Positions 19,759 through 28,935 of a stretch of 64,000 bases of DNA are shown one piece after another. Each line of letters begins with the position of its first letter. Within the stretch, counting starts at the first letter, position 1. Below the pieces are notes generated by a model. The model was not told where the DNA came from, made no database searches, and was given only the letters and a program-made list of their open reading frames with translations. Origin of the DNA: Pseudoprimorskyibacter insulae (GTDB lineage Bacteria > Pseudomonadota > Alphaproteobacteria > Rhodobacterales > Rhodobacteraceae); contig NZ_OMOJ01000006.1 of the NCBI RefSeq assembly GCF_900302505.1, positions 1 to 64,000 on the forward strand, written 5' to 3'. The translations under genes were made by a program, and so were the position numbers.

Positions 19759-21170
19759 GCCCGCAGCACCGCGCCGGGGTTCATGATGCCGTGCGGATCA
19801 AGCGCTTGCTTGATCTGCCGCATCGCCGCCAGTTTGACCGGATCGCCATAGATCTCCAGATCTTTCACCTTGAGCCGCCCGATCCCGTGTTCGGCGCTGA
19901 TCGATCCGTCCATTTCATGCACCAGATCATGCAAGGCGAGGCGGATCGCTTCGGACTGGTCCGTGTAGTCTTCCTTGGTCTGGCCTTCCGGGGCGAAGAT
20001 GTTGAAATGCAAGTTGCCGTCGCCAAGGTGGCCAAAGCTGTTGATCCGCATCGGGCCGAATTCAGCCATGCGCTTAAACCCTTCTTCGATGAAGGCGGGC
20101 ACAAGGCTGATCGGAACGGAAATATCCTGCGATGAAATCGCGCCGACGCGCTTGTTGGCTTCGGGGATATGTTCGCGTACGGACCAGAATTCATCGCGCT
20201 GCGCTTGCGATTGGGCAATCAGGCCATCGCTGACCAGCCCCGCCTCCATCCCGGTTTCAAACAGGGTTTCCAGCATGGCGTTCGGGTCCAGCTGCGCCGA
20301 GACCCCCAGTTCGATCAACACCACCCAGTTGGGCGCATCGGCAAATGGCAGGCGGATGTCCGGCAATGTGGCCGCCAGAAAGCGCAGGCCGGTCCCGTCG
20401 ATCAGTTCAAAGGCGCTGACGGCCTCGCCAGCGATGTCGCGGGCATGCGACAGCAAATCGACCGCCGATTGCGGGCCTTCCACCACCATCAAAGCGGTTG
20501 CAGTCCGGGCCGGGCGCGGCGACAGCTTTAGCGTTGCGGCGGTGATGACGCCCAAAGTCCCCTCGGACCCAATCAACAAATTGCGCAGATCGTAGCCGGT
20601 GTTGTCTTTGCGCAGGCGCTTCAGCCCGTTCCAGATCTGGCCATCGGGCAGAACTGCCTCAAGCCCCAAGCACAAATCCCGCGCATTGCCATAGCGCAGC
20701 ACGTTGACCCCGCCCGCGTTGGTGCCAAGCAGCCCGCCGATCCGCGCACTGCCTTCGGAGGCCAGCGACAGCGGGAACAGGCGGTTCGCCTCGTCAGCGG
20801 CGGCTTGGACGTCGGTCAGGATGGCGCCCGCTTCGGCGACCAGAACGTTTTCTGCCGGGTAGACCGCGCGAATGGCCGTCATCCGTTCCAGCGACAGGAT
20901 CAGCGGTGCGGGGCCGGATTGCGAAATCTGGCCGCCAACCAGACCAGTACCGCCTGCATAGGGCATCACCGGCACATGCGCGGCATGACAGGCGGCCACG
21001 ATGGTGGATACTTCGGCGGTGCTGCGCGGCAGGGCCACATAGGTCGGCTGGCCGGTCCATTTGCCGCGCGGTTCTTCCAGATAGCGCGGATCGGCAGGGC
21101 GCAGGGTTCCGGCTGGAAGGTCTTTGGTCAGGCGCGCGATAAAATCGGCGTCGGCGGGCTTAGGTGTCAT
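19755..21170 (-). CDS. FAD-binding D-2-hydroxyacid dehydrogenase (GlcD/D2HGDH type)
   Basis: The protein has 471 residues from ATG 21170 (GGAGGACAGC upstream). The N-terminal FAD-binding PCMH fold includes MPYAGGTGLVGGQ near residue 76, GLLGTNAGGVN and LIGSEGTLGVIT. The C-terminal FAD-oxidase C4 domain contains NSFGHLGDGNLHFNI (metal-binding HxGDGNxH) and SISAEHGIG. The family includes D-2-hydroxyglutarate, D-lactate and glycolate dehydrogenases; the exact substrate cannot be read from sequence. A start at 21380 would run through the upstream GNAT gene and is rejected. Confidence 0.85.
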   Translation of the reverse strand: MTPKPADADFIARLTKDLPAGTLRPADPRYLEEPRGKWTGQPTYVALPRSTAEVSTIVAACHAAHVPVMPYAGGTGLVGGQISQSGPAPLILSLERMTAIRAVYPAENVLVAEAGAILTDVQAAADEANRLFPLSLASEGSARIGGLLGTNAGGVNVLRYGNARDLCLGLEAVLPDGQIWNGLKRLRKDNTGYDLRNLLIGSEGTLGVITAATLKLSPRPARTATALMVVEGPQSAVDLLSHARDIAGEAVSAFELIDGTGLRFLAATLPDIRLPFADAPNWVVLIELGVSAQLDPNAMLETLFETGMEAGLVSDGLIAQSQAQRDEFWSVREHIPEANKRVGAISSQDISVPISLVPAFIEEGFKRMAEFGPMRINSFGHLGDGNLHFNIFAPEGQTKEDYTDQSEAIRLALHDLVHEMDGSISAEHGIGRLKVKDLEIYGDPVKLAAMRQIKQALDPHGIMNPGAVLRA

Positions 21171-21195
21171 GCTGTCCTCCCGGTCAGGTGCGCGA

Positions 21196-21792
21196 TCAGG
21201 CGTAATCCAGACCGGCATCGCTGCGACCGCGCCTGTCGGCGCGAATGGCCGCGTATAAGACATGTGTGCGCCAACGCCCGTTGATCTGCAAATAGCTTTG
21301 GGCCACGCCTTCGTATTTAAAGCCAGACCGTTCCAGCAAACCACGCGACGGGACATTCTCGGGCAGGCAGGCGGCCTCAATCCGGCTGAGTTCCATCTTC
21401 AGGAAAGCATGGTGCACCATGCCTGCGATGGCTTCGCGCATATAGCCTTGTCGGGCATGGATTTCGCCGATCCAATAGCCCAGCGTTCCGGCCTGCGCAG
21501 GCCCGCGGCGGATGTTGTCGAGCGTGATGGCCCCAAGCAGGCGTTCATCCTGACGGCGGATCAGAAACAGCGGCAGCGCGGTGCCCGACGCAATCGACCG
21601 GTTGGCCCAATAGACCCGGTTGGTAAAGCCCTTGCGGCTAAGGTGGTCATTGGCCCAGGTCGGCTCCCACGGGGTGAGGAACGGCGCGCTCTCGCGGCGC
21701 AGGGCCGACCATTCGTTAAAGTCTCCGTGCTGCGGGGCACGCAGCGTCAGGCGCTCGGTCTCTAGTCGAAACTTGCGCCGTGCCAGAAGCAT
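21196..21792 (-). CDS. GNAT N-acetyltransferase, RimJ/RimL type
   Basis: This 198-residue protein of the ribosomal-protein-alanine acetyltransferase group contains ETERLTLRAPQHGDFNEW at the start, LGYWIGEIHARQGYMREA as the acetyl-CoA loop and RLLERSGF-like SRGLLERSGFKYEGVAQ near the end. It overlaps the M16 protease stop, so it is the last gene of the ctaC-to-protease minus-strand series. Modification of ribosomal protein S5 is the family default but unproven here. Confidence 0.8.
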   Translation of the reverse strand: MLLARRKFRLETERLTLRAPQHGDFNEWSALRRESAPFLTPWEPTWANDHLSRKGFTNRVYWANRSIASGTALPLFLIRRQDERLLGAITLDNIRRGPAQAGTLGYWIGEIHARQGYMREAIAGMVHHAFLKMELSRIEAACLPENVPSRGLLERSGFKYEGVAQSYLQINGRWRTHVLYAAIRADRRGRSDAGLDYA

Positions 21793-23054
21793 CAGGCCAC
21801 CCGGCGTGCCTGCAGGTCGGCAAAGGCCGGAGCCGAAGCCACGGGGCCATAAAGCGCCATCGCCGCCGGTGCGGTGGTAACGATATGTTCTGCAAAATCA
21901 CGCACATCGCCGGTGGTCACGCTGTCGATCTTGGAAATCGTATCTTCGAGCGGCGGCACCTCGCCCCAGATCTGCACCATGCGGGCCAGACGTTCGGCGC
22001 GGTTGGACGGGCTTTCCAGCCCCATCAGCAGACCTGCCTTCATCTGCGCGCGGGCGCGGGCGACTTCGGCAGGGGTCATGTCTTCGGCGGCGCGTTTCAT
22101 TTCGTCGATGGTCAGGGTCGTCAGATCGGCCAGATCCTCGGCCCCGGTGCCAGCATAGACGGTCATCATGCCGGTGTCCGAATAGGCGCCGGTCTGTGCA
22201 AAGATCGTATAGCACAATCCGCGCTTTTCGCGGATTTCCTGGAACAGCCGGCTGGACATGCCACCCCCCAGTGCGACCGAATAGATCTGCGCGGTGTAGA
22301 ATTTTGGGTCGCAATAGCCGGGGCTTTCGAAGGCCAGCGCCATATGCGCTTGTTCCAGTTCCTTATCGCGGCGCATTTCGCCACCGGAGAAAACGGCGGC
22401 GTCCGGCGCCTTGGCCTCGCGCGGCACCATATCGCCAAACAGGCGTTCGGCCATTTTGACGATCGCGTCATGATCGACCGCTCCGGCCGCTGACAGGATC
22501 ATCTGATCCGGGCCATAATGTTCGTCGATGAAATCCGAAAGGTCCGACTGGCCAAAGGTTTTTACGCGGTCCGCTTCGCCCAGAATGGTCCGGCCCAAGG
22601 CCTGATCGGGGTAGGCGCGTTCTTGCAGCCAATCGAATACCACGTCATCGGGGGTATCCAACGCTTGGCCGATCTCTTGCAGAATCACATGGCGTTCGAC
22701 CTCGATCTCATGCGGGTCAAAGACCGGGTTGCGCAGGATATCCGCCACCACGTCCAATGCCAGCGGCAGATCGTTGGCCAACATGCGGGCGTAATAGGCC
22801 GTCACCTCGCGCGAGGTGTAGGCGTTGATATAGCCGCCCACATCCTCAATCGCCTCGGCGATTTGCAGCGCGCTGCGGGTCGTGGTCCCCTTGAAGGCCA
22901 TATGTTCAAGGAAATGCGCGATGCCGTTCTGTTCGTGCCGTTCGTGCCGTCCCCCTGCCGTAACCCATACGCCGATGGATGTGGATTGAAGACCCGGCAT
23001 CTGTTCAGACACGATGCGGAAGCCATTGGGCAGGGTGGTCAGGTTTACGGTCAC
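21792..23054 (-). CDS. M16 family zinc peptidase
   Basis: This 420-residue processing-peptidase-like protein has the inverted zinc motif HFLEH (H47, E50, H51) and the distal ligand E127, exactly 76 residues after H51. It has two homologous halves, the second being catalytically inactive as is normal. It overlaps the thrC stop by 4 bases (ATGA) and the next GNAT gene by one. The thrC-M16-GNAT order is common in Rhodobacterales as far as I recall; the substrate is unknown. Confidence 0.9.
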   Translation of the reverse strand: MTVNLTTLPNGFRIVSEQMPGLQSTSIGVWVTAGGRHERHEQNGIAHFLEHMAFKGTTTRSALQIAEAIEDVGGYINAYTSREVTAYYARMLANDLPLALDVVADILRNPVFDPHEIEVERHVILQEIGQALDTPDDVVFDWLQERAYPDQALGRTILGEADRVKTFGQSDLSDFIDEHYGPDQMILSAAGAVDHDAIVKMAERLFGDMVPREAKAPDAAVFSGGEMRRDKELEQAHMALAFESPGYCDPKFYTAQIYSVALGGGMSSRLFQEIREKRGLCYTIFAQTGAYSDTGMMTVYAGTGAEDLADLTTLTIDEMKRAAEDMTPAEVARARAQMKAGLLMGLESPSNRAERLARMVQIWGEVPPLEDTISKIDSVTTGDVRDFAEHIVTTAPAAMALYGPVASAPAFADLQARRVA

Positions 23055-24439
23055 TTGGCGATACGCTCCTTGATGAGTGTCTCCAGCGCGGCCAGATCAT
23101 TGGCAACACGGGTGACGCGTTCCGAACGCTCATATAGATCAGCCATGCGATGGGGAAGAGGGGGACGCACGCCCGAGGCCTTTTCCACCGCGTCAGGGAA
23201 TTTGGCGGGGTGCGCCGTGGCCAGCGTGATCATCGGGGTTGCCGGATCGCGCAGGTCTTCGGCCACTTTCACACCAACGGCGGAATGCGGGCAAAGCAGC
23301 TCACCCATGCCAGTGTTGGCCGCGCGGATCATTTCAAGCGTTTCGTCTTCGCTGACGCGGCCGCTGTCGAAATGGTCGCGCAGGGCTTGCAACGCGCCTT
23401 GGCTGACGTTGAACCCGCCTTGCTTGAGTTCGTCCATCAATTGGGACACGGCCCCGCCGTCGCGGCCATAGGCATCAAACAGGGCGCGTTCAAAGTTCGA
23501 CGATACCTGAATGTCCATCGACGGGCTGATCGAGGGGTGAACCTCAGACGTTTGATAGGCGCCGCCGGTCAGGCAGCGGTGCAAAATGTCGTTCTGGTTG
23601 GTGGCCACGACCAAACGGTCAATCGGCAGGCCCATTTTCTTAGCGATGTAGCCTGCGAAAATGTCACCGAAGTTGCCGGTGGGCACGGTGAAGCTAACCT
23701 TGCGGTCCGGCGCGCCCAGCGACACGGCCGACGAGAAGTAATAGACCACCTGCGCCAGAACGCGCGCCCAGTTGATCGAGTTCACACCAGCAAGTCGGAC
23801 GCCGTCGCGGAACTCAAAATCGTTGAACATATCTTTCAGGCGGGCCTGACAATCGTCGAAATGCCCATCCATCGCCAGCGCGTGCACGTTGCTTTCGGAC
23901 GGGGTTGTCATCTGGCGGCGCTGAACTTCGGACACGCGGCCATGCGGGAACAGGATAAAGACGTCGACGTTATCAAGGCCCTTGAACGCCTCAATCGCCG
24001 CAGACCCGGTATCGCCCGAGGTCGCGCCCACGATGGTCACACGCTCGCCGCGACGCTCAAGCGCCTCTTGGAACAGCTGGCCGATCAGTTGCATCGCGAA
24101 GTCTTTGAAGGCCAGTGTTGGGCCGTGGAACAACTCTAGCAGGAAGTGGTTCGGGGCCAGTTGCACCAGCGGCGCACGGACACCATGGCCGAACCCGGCA
24201 TAGGCTTTGGCGATCAGGTCGGCGAAGACCTCATCGGTGAAGCCATCCCCCACATAAGGGCGCATCACGCGGAAGGCGATTTCCTCATAGGACAGGCCAT
24301 TCAGTGAGCGAATGTCATCGGCGCTCATCTGAGGGATGGTTTCAGGCACATACAGGCCGCCATCACGGGCAAGACCCGACAGCATGGCCTCTTCGAAGGT
24401 CAGAACCGGTGCTTGTCCACGGGTGGATACGTATTTCAT
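23051..24439 (-). CDS. thrC: Threonine synthase
   Basis: This 462-residue PLP enzyme converts O-phosphohomoserine to threonine. The N-terminus MKYVSTRGQAPVLTFEEA is typical; the PLP lysine is K112 in GPTLAFKDFAMQ, and GATSGDTGSAAIEAF is the phosphate-binding segment. ATG 24439 was chosen because the longer start (24523) would run into surf1 and adds unrelated residues. It lies 5 bases after surf1 and is coupled to the M16 gene. Confidence 0.95.
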   Translation of the reverse strand: MKYVSTRGQAPVLTFEEAMLSGLARDGGLYVPETIPQMSADDIRSLNGLSYEEIAFRVMRPYVGDGFTDEVFADLIAKAYAGFGHGVRAPLVQLAPNHFLLELFHGPTLAFKDFAMQLIGQLFQEALERRGERVTIVGATSGDTGSAAIEAFKGLDNVDVFILFPHGRVSEVQRRQMTTPSESNVHALAMDGHFDDCQARLKDMFNDFEFRDGVRLAGVNSINWARVLAQVVYYFSSAVSLGAPDRKVSFTVPTGNFGDIFAGYIAKKMGLPIDRLVVATNQNDILHRCLTGGAYQTSEVHPSISPSMDIQVSSNFERALFDAYGRDGGAVSQLMDELKQGGFNVSQGALQALRDHFDSGRVSEDETLEMIRAANTGMGELLCPHSAVGVKVAEDLRDPATPMITLATAHPAKFPDAVEKASGVRPPLPHRMADLYERSERVTRVANDLAALETLIKERIAK

Positions 24440-24444
24440 CGGCC

Positions 24445-25119
24445 TTAAGCCTCCTTCGGTTTGCGCATGCGCCAGATAAAGGCACCAAACATAAGAATCC
24501 AGACCACTGCCAGCAGGAACCATTGAATGGCATAGCTGAGGTGATCGTTACGGATATTCGAGGGGTCAACGGGAATCGGCAGGATGCCCGGATCGGATGG
24601 GGTTTCGCTTCGGGCGACGATCAGCACAGGTTCGGTGCCCAGCGTCGCGGCCAGATCGGTCAGATCGCGTGCGAACCAGATGTTCGCGGCGATGTCATTG
24701 ACCGGGGTGGAGCTATTTCGGTCGTCGGGCCAGTGAAGGTTGGCCGACACGGTGGACGCGCCGATCTGGCGGGCACTGTCCTTTGCCTCAAGCCGGATAT
24801 AGCCACGGTCGAGCAGGATGCGGCGGCCCCCGGTTTCAAACGGCGCGATGACACGATAGCCCGCGCCCTGATCGCGGGTAGAGACCAGTACAAACACCTC
24901 GCCCGGCAGGATCTGCCCGGACAGGGCGACGGGGGCATAGCGGTTCGCCTCAGGCGTTGGCGATTGGGGCAGGGGGATCGGTGCGCCGTTGATCGTAGCG
25001 TCAATCTCGGACAGTACGCCCTGTTTCCACGCAAGGCGCTGAACCTGCCAAACGCCAAGCGAGATCAGAACCGCGGTTCCGAGCAGGCCAAAAAGGATCG
25101 TAGCGATTATCCGTTTCAC
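24445..25119 (-). CDS. SURF1 family cytochrome oxidase assembly protein
   Basis: This 224-residue protein has one N-terminal and one C-terminal transmembrane helix (IIATILFGLLGTAVLISLGV and a segment ending ILMFGAFIWRM) around a periplasmic SURF1 domain with SLGVWQVQRLAWKQ and ILLDRGYI. SURF1 helps insert heme a into oxidase subunit I. It follows ctaE but a strong terminator hairpin lies between them, so it may also have its own promoter. Confidence 0.9.
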   Translation of the reverse strand: MKRIIATILFGLLGTAVLISLGVWQVQRLAWKQGVLSEIDATINGAPIPLPQSPTPEANRYAPVALSGQILPGEVFVLVSTRDQGAGYRVIAPFETGGRRILLDRGYIRLEAKDSARQIGASTVSANLHWPDDRNSSTPVNDIAANIWFARDLTDLAATLGTEPVLIVARSETPSDPGILPIPVDPSNIRNDHLSYAIQWFLLAVVWILMFGAFIWRMRKPKEA

Positions 25120-25198
25120 GAAGGCGGTATCCGTTGGAATTGCGCCAACCGTTTACGCCCGACAGGCACCGGGTTTCAACTGCCAATGCGCCAAAAGA

Positions 25199-25226
25199 AA
25201 ACGCGCGGGCAAAGGCCCGCGCGTTT
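25199..25226 (-). terminator. Terminator between ctaE and surf1
   Basis: A perfect 12-bp stem (AAACGCGCGGGC with GCCCGCGCGTTT) and a 4-base loop lie 18 bases beyond the ctaE stop. The minus strand continues TTTTCTTTTGG. It would end most ctaCBGE transcripts. Confidence 0.88.
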
Positions 25227-25244
25227 CAATCAATTCAGAGGATC

Positions 25245-26081
25245 TTACTGACCGCCCCAGATGTAGACGGCTGCAAAGAGGAACAGCCATACAACGTCAA
25301 CGAAGTGCCAGTACCAGGCCGCTGCTTCGAAGCCGATGTGCTTCTCGGGGGTGAAGTGACCCTTGAGCAAGCGGATCAGGCAGACGAACAGGAAGATGGT
25401 GCCGACGAGAACGTGGAAGCCGTGGAAGCCGGTCGCCATGAAGAAGTTCGCACCGTAGATGTTGCCCGAGAAGCCGAAGGCTGCGTGGCTGTATTCATAC
25501 GCCTGGAAGAAGGTGAACAGGACGCCCAATGCGATGGCAATGATCAGGCCCCACTTCATGTCTTCACGGTTGTCTTCGTGAACCAGCGCGTGGTGTGCCC
25601 AAGTGGCAGCGGCGCCCGAGCAGAGCAGGATCAGCGTGTTGATCAGCGGCAGGTGCCACGGGTCGAACAGCTCGATCCCTGCGGGCGGCCAAACGCCATC
25701 GACGCCGGGGCTCAGCGGGCCCATCGGATAGATGGCGTGCTTGAAGAAGCTCCAGAACCATGCGGCAAAGAACATGATTTCCGACATGATGAACAGGATG
25801 AAGCCGTAGCGCAGACCGATGCGGACAACCGGGGTGTGGTCGCCAACGCGCGATTCAGCAACAACGTCCGACCACCAGCCGAACATGACGTACAGAACGC
25901 CAACAAAGCCGATCAGGAACAGCCAGGGGCCAGAGATGTGAATTGCCCCGAACAGGGTGCTAATGCCCCCTGTCATCCAAGCAACGGCACCCACCAGCAT
26001 CAGGAAACCGGCAAGGGCCCCCAGGAAGGGCCATACCGAGGGGGTCAGAATGTGATAGTCGTGGTTCTTCGCATGCGCCAT
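25245..26081 (-). CDS. ctaE: Cytochrome c oxidase subunit III
   Basis: This 278-residue, seven-helix subunit of the aa3-type oxidase carries family motifs [33 protein letters not shown] and [14 protein letters not shown]. It binds lipid and stabilises proton uptake; it holds no redox centre. It follows ctaG by 26 bases. Confidence 0.96.
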   Translation of the reverse strand: MAHAKNHDYHILTPSVWPFLGALAGFLMLVGAVAWMTGGISTLFGAIHISGPWLFLIGFVGVLYVMFGWWSDVVAESRVGDHTPVVRIGLRYGFILFIMSEIMFFAAWFWSFFKHAIYPMGPLSPGVDGVWPPAGIELFDPWHLPLINTLILLCSGAAATWAHHALVHEDNREDMKWGLIIAIALGVLFTFFQAYEYSHAAFGFSGNIYGANFFMATGFHGFHVLVGTIFLFVCLIRLLKGHFTPEKHIGFEAAAWYWHFVDVVWLFLFAAVYIWGGQ

Positions 26082-26107
26082 GTGTCAAGTTCCCTCGTTG
26101 GCAGGCG

Positions 26108-26686
26108 TTAGTTCAAAGTCTTGGTCTCATCCGTCTCCAGCGATGCCTGATAGTCCTCGGGCAAGTCAATCTGGTAGAAGGTGTAAGACAGGGTGATGTG
26201 CTTTGCGTATTTCGCATCGCGGTCGTTGACGATCTCGGGGTCAACGAAAAAGCTGACGGGCATTTGCACCCGTTCGCCAGGCTGAAGCACCTGCTCAGTA
26301 AAGCAGAAGCACTCGATCTTGTTGAAGAAGCCACCCGCGTCATAGGGGGTGACATTATATGCGGCCTGTCCGGCGACGGGTTTGTCGGTCGGATTATATG
26401 CCTCATAGAAGGCCAGACCGGTTACACCGATCCGCATCTCCATTTCGCGCTGCACGGGTTTGAATTCCCATGGCATGCCGCGTTCTTTGGAGGCGTCGAA
26501 TTTGATGGTGATCGTCTGGTCCAGGATGACATCGCTGCCCGCTTCGGCAACGCCTGTGGCGCCGCCAAACCCGGTGACACGGCAGAACCAGTCGTAGAAC
26601 GGAACAGAGGCCCAAGCCAGCCCGCCCATCACAACAACGACACCCAGCGTTTGGGCCAGTGTTTTGGTTTTGCCGTCCATAGCCAT
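26108..26686 (-). CDS. ctaG: Cytochrome c oxidase copper-assembly protein (Cox11/CtaG)
   Basis: This 192-residue protein has one N-terminal membrane helix and a periplasmic Cox11 domain. The copper-binding motif is ECFCFTEQ (CxCF), followed by PVSFFVDPEI. It delivers copper to the CuB site of subunit I. Its start overlaps the stop of the upstream small gene as TAATG. Confidence 0.95.
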   Translation of the reverse strand: MAMDGKTKTLAQTLGVVVVMGGLAWASVPFYDWFCRVTGFGGATGVAEAGSDVILDQTITIKFDASKERGMPWEFKPVQREMEMRIGVTGLAFYEAYNPTDKPVAGQAAYNVTPYDAGGFFNKIECFCFTEQVLQPGERVQMPVSFFVDPEIVNDRDAKYAKHITLSYTFYQIDLPEDYQASLETDETKTLN

Positions 26687-26853
26687 TACTGACCAGCCTC
26701 CTGCGTTGCAGGCTTCGGCCCAAGGCCGCCACGGGTCAGCTTAACCATGGTCATGCCAAAAACAATCGCCACAAAGGCGGCCAGCACCAGACCTAGGCCC
26801 AGATTGCGGCCAAAACGGCGCTTGTGCAGTTCGTGTTCGGGCTGAAAGCTCAT
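26686..26853 (-). CDS. Small single-helix protein of the cta operon (CoxF-like)
   Basis: This 55-residue protein has a charged N-terminus ([15 protein letters not shown]), one transmembrane helix ([20 protein letters not shown]) and a Pro/Gly-rich tail. It sits between ctaB and ctaG with one-base spacing to ctaB and a TAATG overlap with ctaG, a place where alphaproteobacteria often encode a tiny oxidase-associated protein. ATG 26853 was preferred because 26919 would extend into ctaB. The role is unproven. Confidence 0.75.
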   Translation of the reverse strand: MSFQPEHELHKRRFGRNLGLGLVLAAFVAIVFGMTMVKLTRGGLGPKPATQEAGQ

Positions 26854-26854
26854 G

Positions 26855-27793
26855 TTACCAACCACCCATGCCAAATTGGCGCAGAAGCGCTTCGACCAGA
26901 ATTGCGCCGAAATGGGCAAACAGGAACAGAAGCGACAGTTTGAAGAACTTGCGTTCAGCGGCGAAATTGTCGGCCTCGCTCATGTCTTCGTTGCGGCGCA
27001 CGATCTGGATCGCGCCTTTGACGAAAAGAGCGTTCAGCACAACAGCCACGGCCAGATAAACCGGGCCACCGACAGCGGTGAAGGCGGTGCCCACGGCCAG
27101 AATGGCCAGCAGGATGGTGTAGACAAGGATATGAACGCGGGTCGCGCGGCGGCCGTGGGTCACGGTCAGCATCGGCACTTGGGCGTTGTCATAGTCGTTG
27201 CGCATGAACAGGGCGAGGGCCCAGAAATGCGGCGGGGTCCACATGAAGGTCAGGCAGAACATCAGCACGGATTCAACGCTGACACCGCCAGTTGCCGCGG
27301 CCCAGCCGATCATCGGGGGGAAGGCCCCGGCGGCGCCGCCGATCACGATGTTCTGCGGCGTCCAACGCTTGAGCCACATCGTGTAGATGACAACATAGAA
27401 GAAGATGGTGAAGGCCAGCAGGCCGCCCGCGAACCAGTTGGTCGCCAGACCAAGGAACACGCAGGCAAAGACCGACAGGGTGATCCCGATGGCGAACGCC
27501 TCATCGCGGGTCACTTTGCCAGCGGGGATGGGGCGTTTCTGGGTGCGGCGCATCACAGCGTCGATATCGCTGTCGTACCACATGTTCAGCGCGCCCGAGG
27601 CGCCGCCGCCAACGGCAATAAACAGAATGGCGCAGGCCCCGATAAACGGGTGCACAGGCACCGGCGCCGCCAGAAGGCCGACAAGGGCAGTGAACACGAC
27701 AAGCGTCATGACGCGCGGCTTCAGAAGGGCGAAATAATCGCCGAACTGCGCTTCGCCGGTCTGGCTTTGGGCGTTGATGCTGGTATCGGTCAT
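26855..27793 (-). CDS. ctaB: Protoheme IX farnesyltransferase (heme O synthase)
   Basis: This 312-residue UbiA-family membrane prenyltransferase has about nine helices. The first Asp-rich motif [15 protein letters not shown] and the following TQKRPIPAG are diagnostic; the second motif is [11 protein letters not shown]. It makes heme O, the precursor of heme A for the oxidase encoded around it. It lies between ctaC and the small CoxF-like gene. Confidence 0.96.
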   Translation of the reverse strand: MTDTSINAQSQTGEAQFGDYFALLKPRVMTLVVFTALVGLLAAPVPVHPFIGACAILFIAVGGGASGALNMWYDSDIDAVMRRTQKRPIPAGKVTRDEAFAIGITLSVFACVFLGLATNWFAGGLLAFTIFFYVVIYTMWLKRWTPQNIVIGGAAGAFPPMIGWAAATGGVSVESVLMFCLTFMWTPPHFWALALFMRNDYDNAQVPMLTVTHGRRATRVHILVYTILLAILAVGTAFTAVGGPVYLAVAVVLNALFVKGAIQIVRRNEDMSEADNFAAERKFFKLSLLFLFAHFGAILVEALLRQFGMGGW

Positions 27794-27811
27794 GGATCTT
27801 CCGGGGTGCCA

Positions 27812-27833
27812 AAGGCGGGGATATCCCCGCCTT
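27812..27833. repeat. 22-base perfect inverted repeat between ctaC and ctaB
   Basis: AAGGCGGGGA, a TA centre and TCCCCGCCTT form a perfect palindrome in the 85-base gap between ctaC and ctaB. There is no T run after it on the minus strand. It could be a processing or stabilising hairpin in the polycistronic mRNA. I recall similar GC-rich intergenic palindromes in this group but could not check copies. Confidence 0.6.
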
Positions 27834-27878
27834 ACATCATTGAGTGGTCAGGCGAGGAGAGCCCCCGCCTGCGTTCGA

Positions 27879-28748
27879 TTACTTGGAAGCGATCTGGTAG
27901 GGCAGGGCGGTGGTGATGCCTGCATATTCTTCCAGCGCGCCAACCAGCCACTGCTGATATGCCTCTTCCGAGACAACCTTCACAGTGATCGGCATGTAGG
28001 CGTGGTCCTTGCCGCACAGTTCCGAGCACTGGCCGAAGTAGACGCCTTCTTTTTCTGCGCTGAACCACAGTTCCGCCAGACGGCCGGGAACGGCGTCTTG
28101 CTTCACGCCGAAGGCCGGGATGGTCCAGGCGTGGATCACGTCGGCACCGGTCACCTGCATCACAACGGTCTTGCCAACAGGCACGACAACGGCGGTGTCG
28201 GTGGCCAGCAGATACAGATCGTCGGTGTAGCCGTGGTCAGCCAGTTCTTCGCGCGGCAGCAGGAAGCTGTCGAATGCGATGGCCGAAGGTTCAACGCCTT
28301 CTGCGCCTGCGTCCACATATTCATAGCCCCAGTACCACTGATAGCCGGTCACCTTGATGGTGATGTCGCCTTCGGGAATTTCCTGCTGCTTAAACAGAAC
28401 CGGAAGCGAGAAGGCACCGATGAACACCAGAATCACGATCGGGATGATGGTCCATGCCACTTCGATCGGGGTGTTGTGGGTGAAGGTCGCCGGGGTCGGG
28501 TTTGCCTTGCGGTTGTAGCGGACGATGATAACAGCGATCAGCGCAACAACGAACACGACAATCGCGCCGATGATCACGTTGAGCATGCCATCCAGCCACT
28601 GGAGGTCGCGTGCAAGTTCGGTGGCGGCGGGCTGGAAGCCCAGCTTGCCCGGTGTGGGCTTGCCGATGATTTCAAGCCCTTCTTGCGCCATGGCCGGAGC
28701 CGCGATGAAGGCACTCAGAAGGCCCGTGAGCATGGAAGTCAGTCGCAT
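27879..28748 (-). CDS. ctaC: Cytochrome c oxidase subunit II
   Basis: This 289-residue protein has a signal peptide (cleavage near AMAQEG), two transmembrane helices (about 55-80 and 97-118) and the periplasmic cupredoxin domain with the CuA site: [12 protein letters not shown] plus H in [18 protein letters not shown] is the aromatic electron-entry patch. It leads the minus-strand oxidase series; subunit I is not in this window, as is usual when ctaD is elsewhere. Confidence 0.97.
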   Translation of the reverse strand: MRLTSMLTGLLSAFIAAPAMAQEGLEIIGKPTPGKLGFQPAATELARDLQWLDGMLNVIIGAIVVFVVALIAVIIVRYNRKANPTPATFTHNTPIEVAWTIIPIVILVFIGAFSLPVLFKQQEIPEGDITIKVTGYQWYWGYEYVDAGAEGVEPSAIAFDSFLLPREELADHGYTDDLYLLATDTAVVVPVGKTVVMQVTGADVIHAWTIPAFGVKQDAVPGRLAELWFSAEKEGVYFGQCSELCGKDHAYMPITVKVVSEEAYQQWLVGALEEYAGITTALPYQIASK

Positions 28749-28904
28749 GTGTCACCCTGGTAGGTTCGAGTTCGTCGTTGTGTCGGGTGGGAGGCCGCAG
28801 AATCAGGCCGGATTCGCGGCGCCCTCCCATTGTATTGTCGCCGCTTAAAATCATATTCTGCTGGACAGATAAAGAAAGTTGCTTGCGGCAAACGGACGCT
28901 TTCT

Positions 28905-28918
28905 TTGATTTAGATCAA
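28905..28918. promoter_or_regulatory. Perfect FNR/FnrL-type box between ctaC and tldD
   Basis: TTGATTTAGATCAA matches the FNR consensus TTGATnnnnATCAA at every fixed position. It lies 17 bases before the tldD start and 157 bases before the ctaC start. An oxygen-responsive FnrL could regulate either gene; the closeness to tldD suggests repression there if bound. Confidence 0.65.
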
Positions 28919-28935
28919 AAAAAATCGGAGTTCCC

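Noticed and set aside
21171-21380. N-terminal extension of the FAD-dependent dehydrogenase
   Set aside because: The extra residues overlap the GNAT gene and precede a strong GGAGGACAGC site at the true start.
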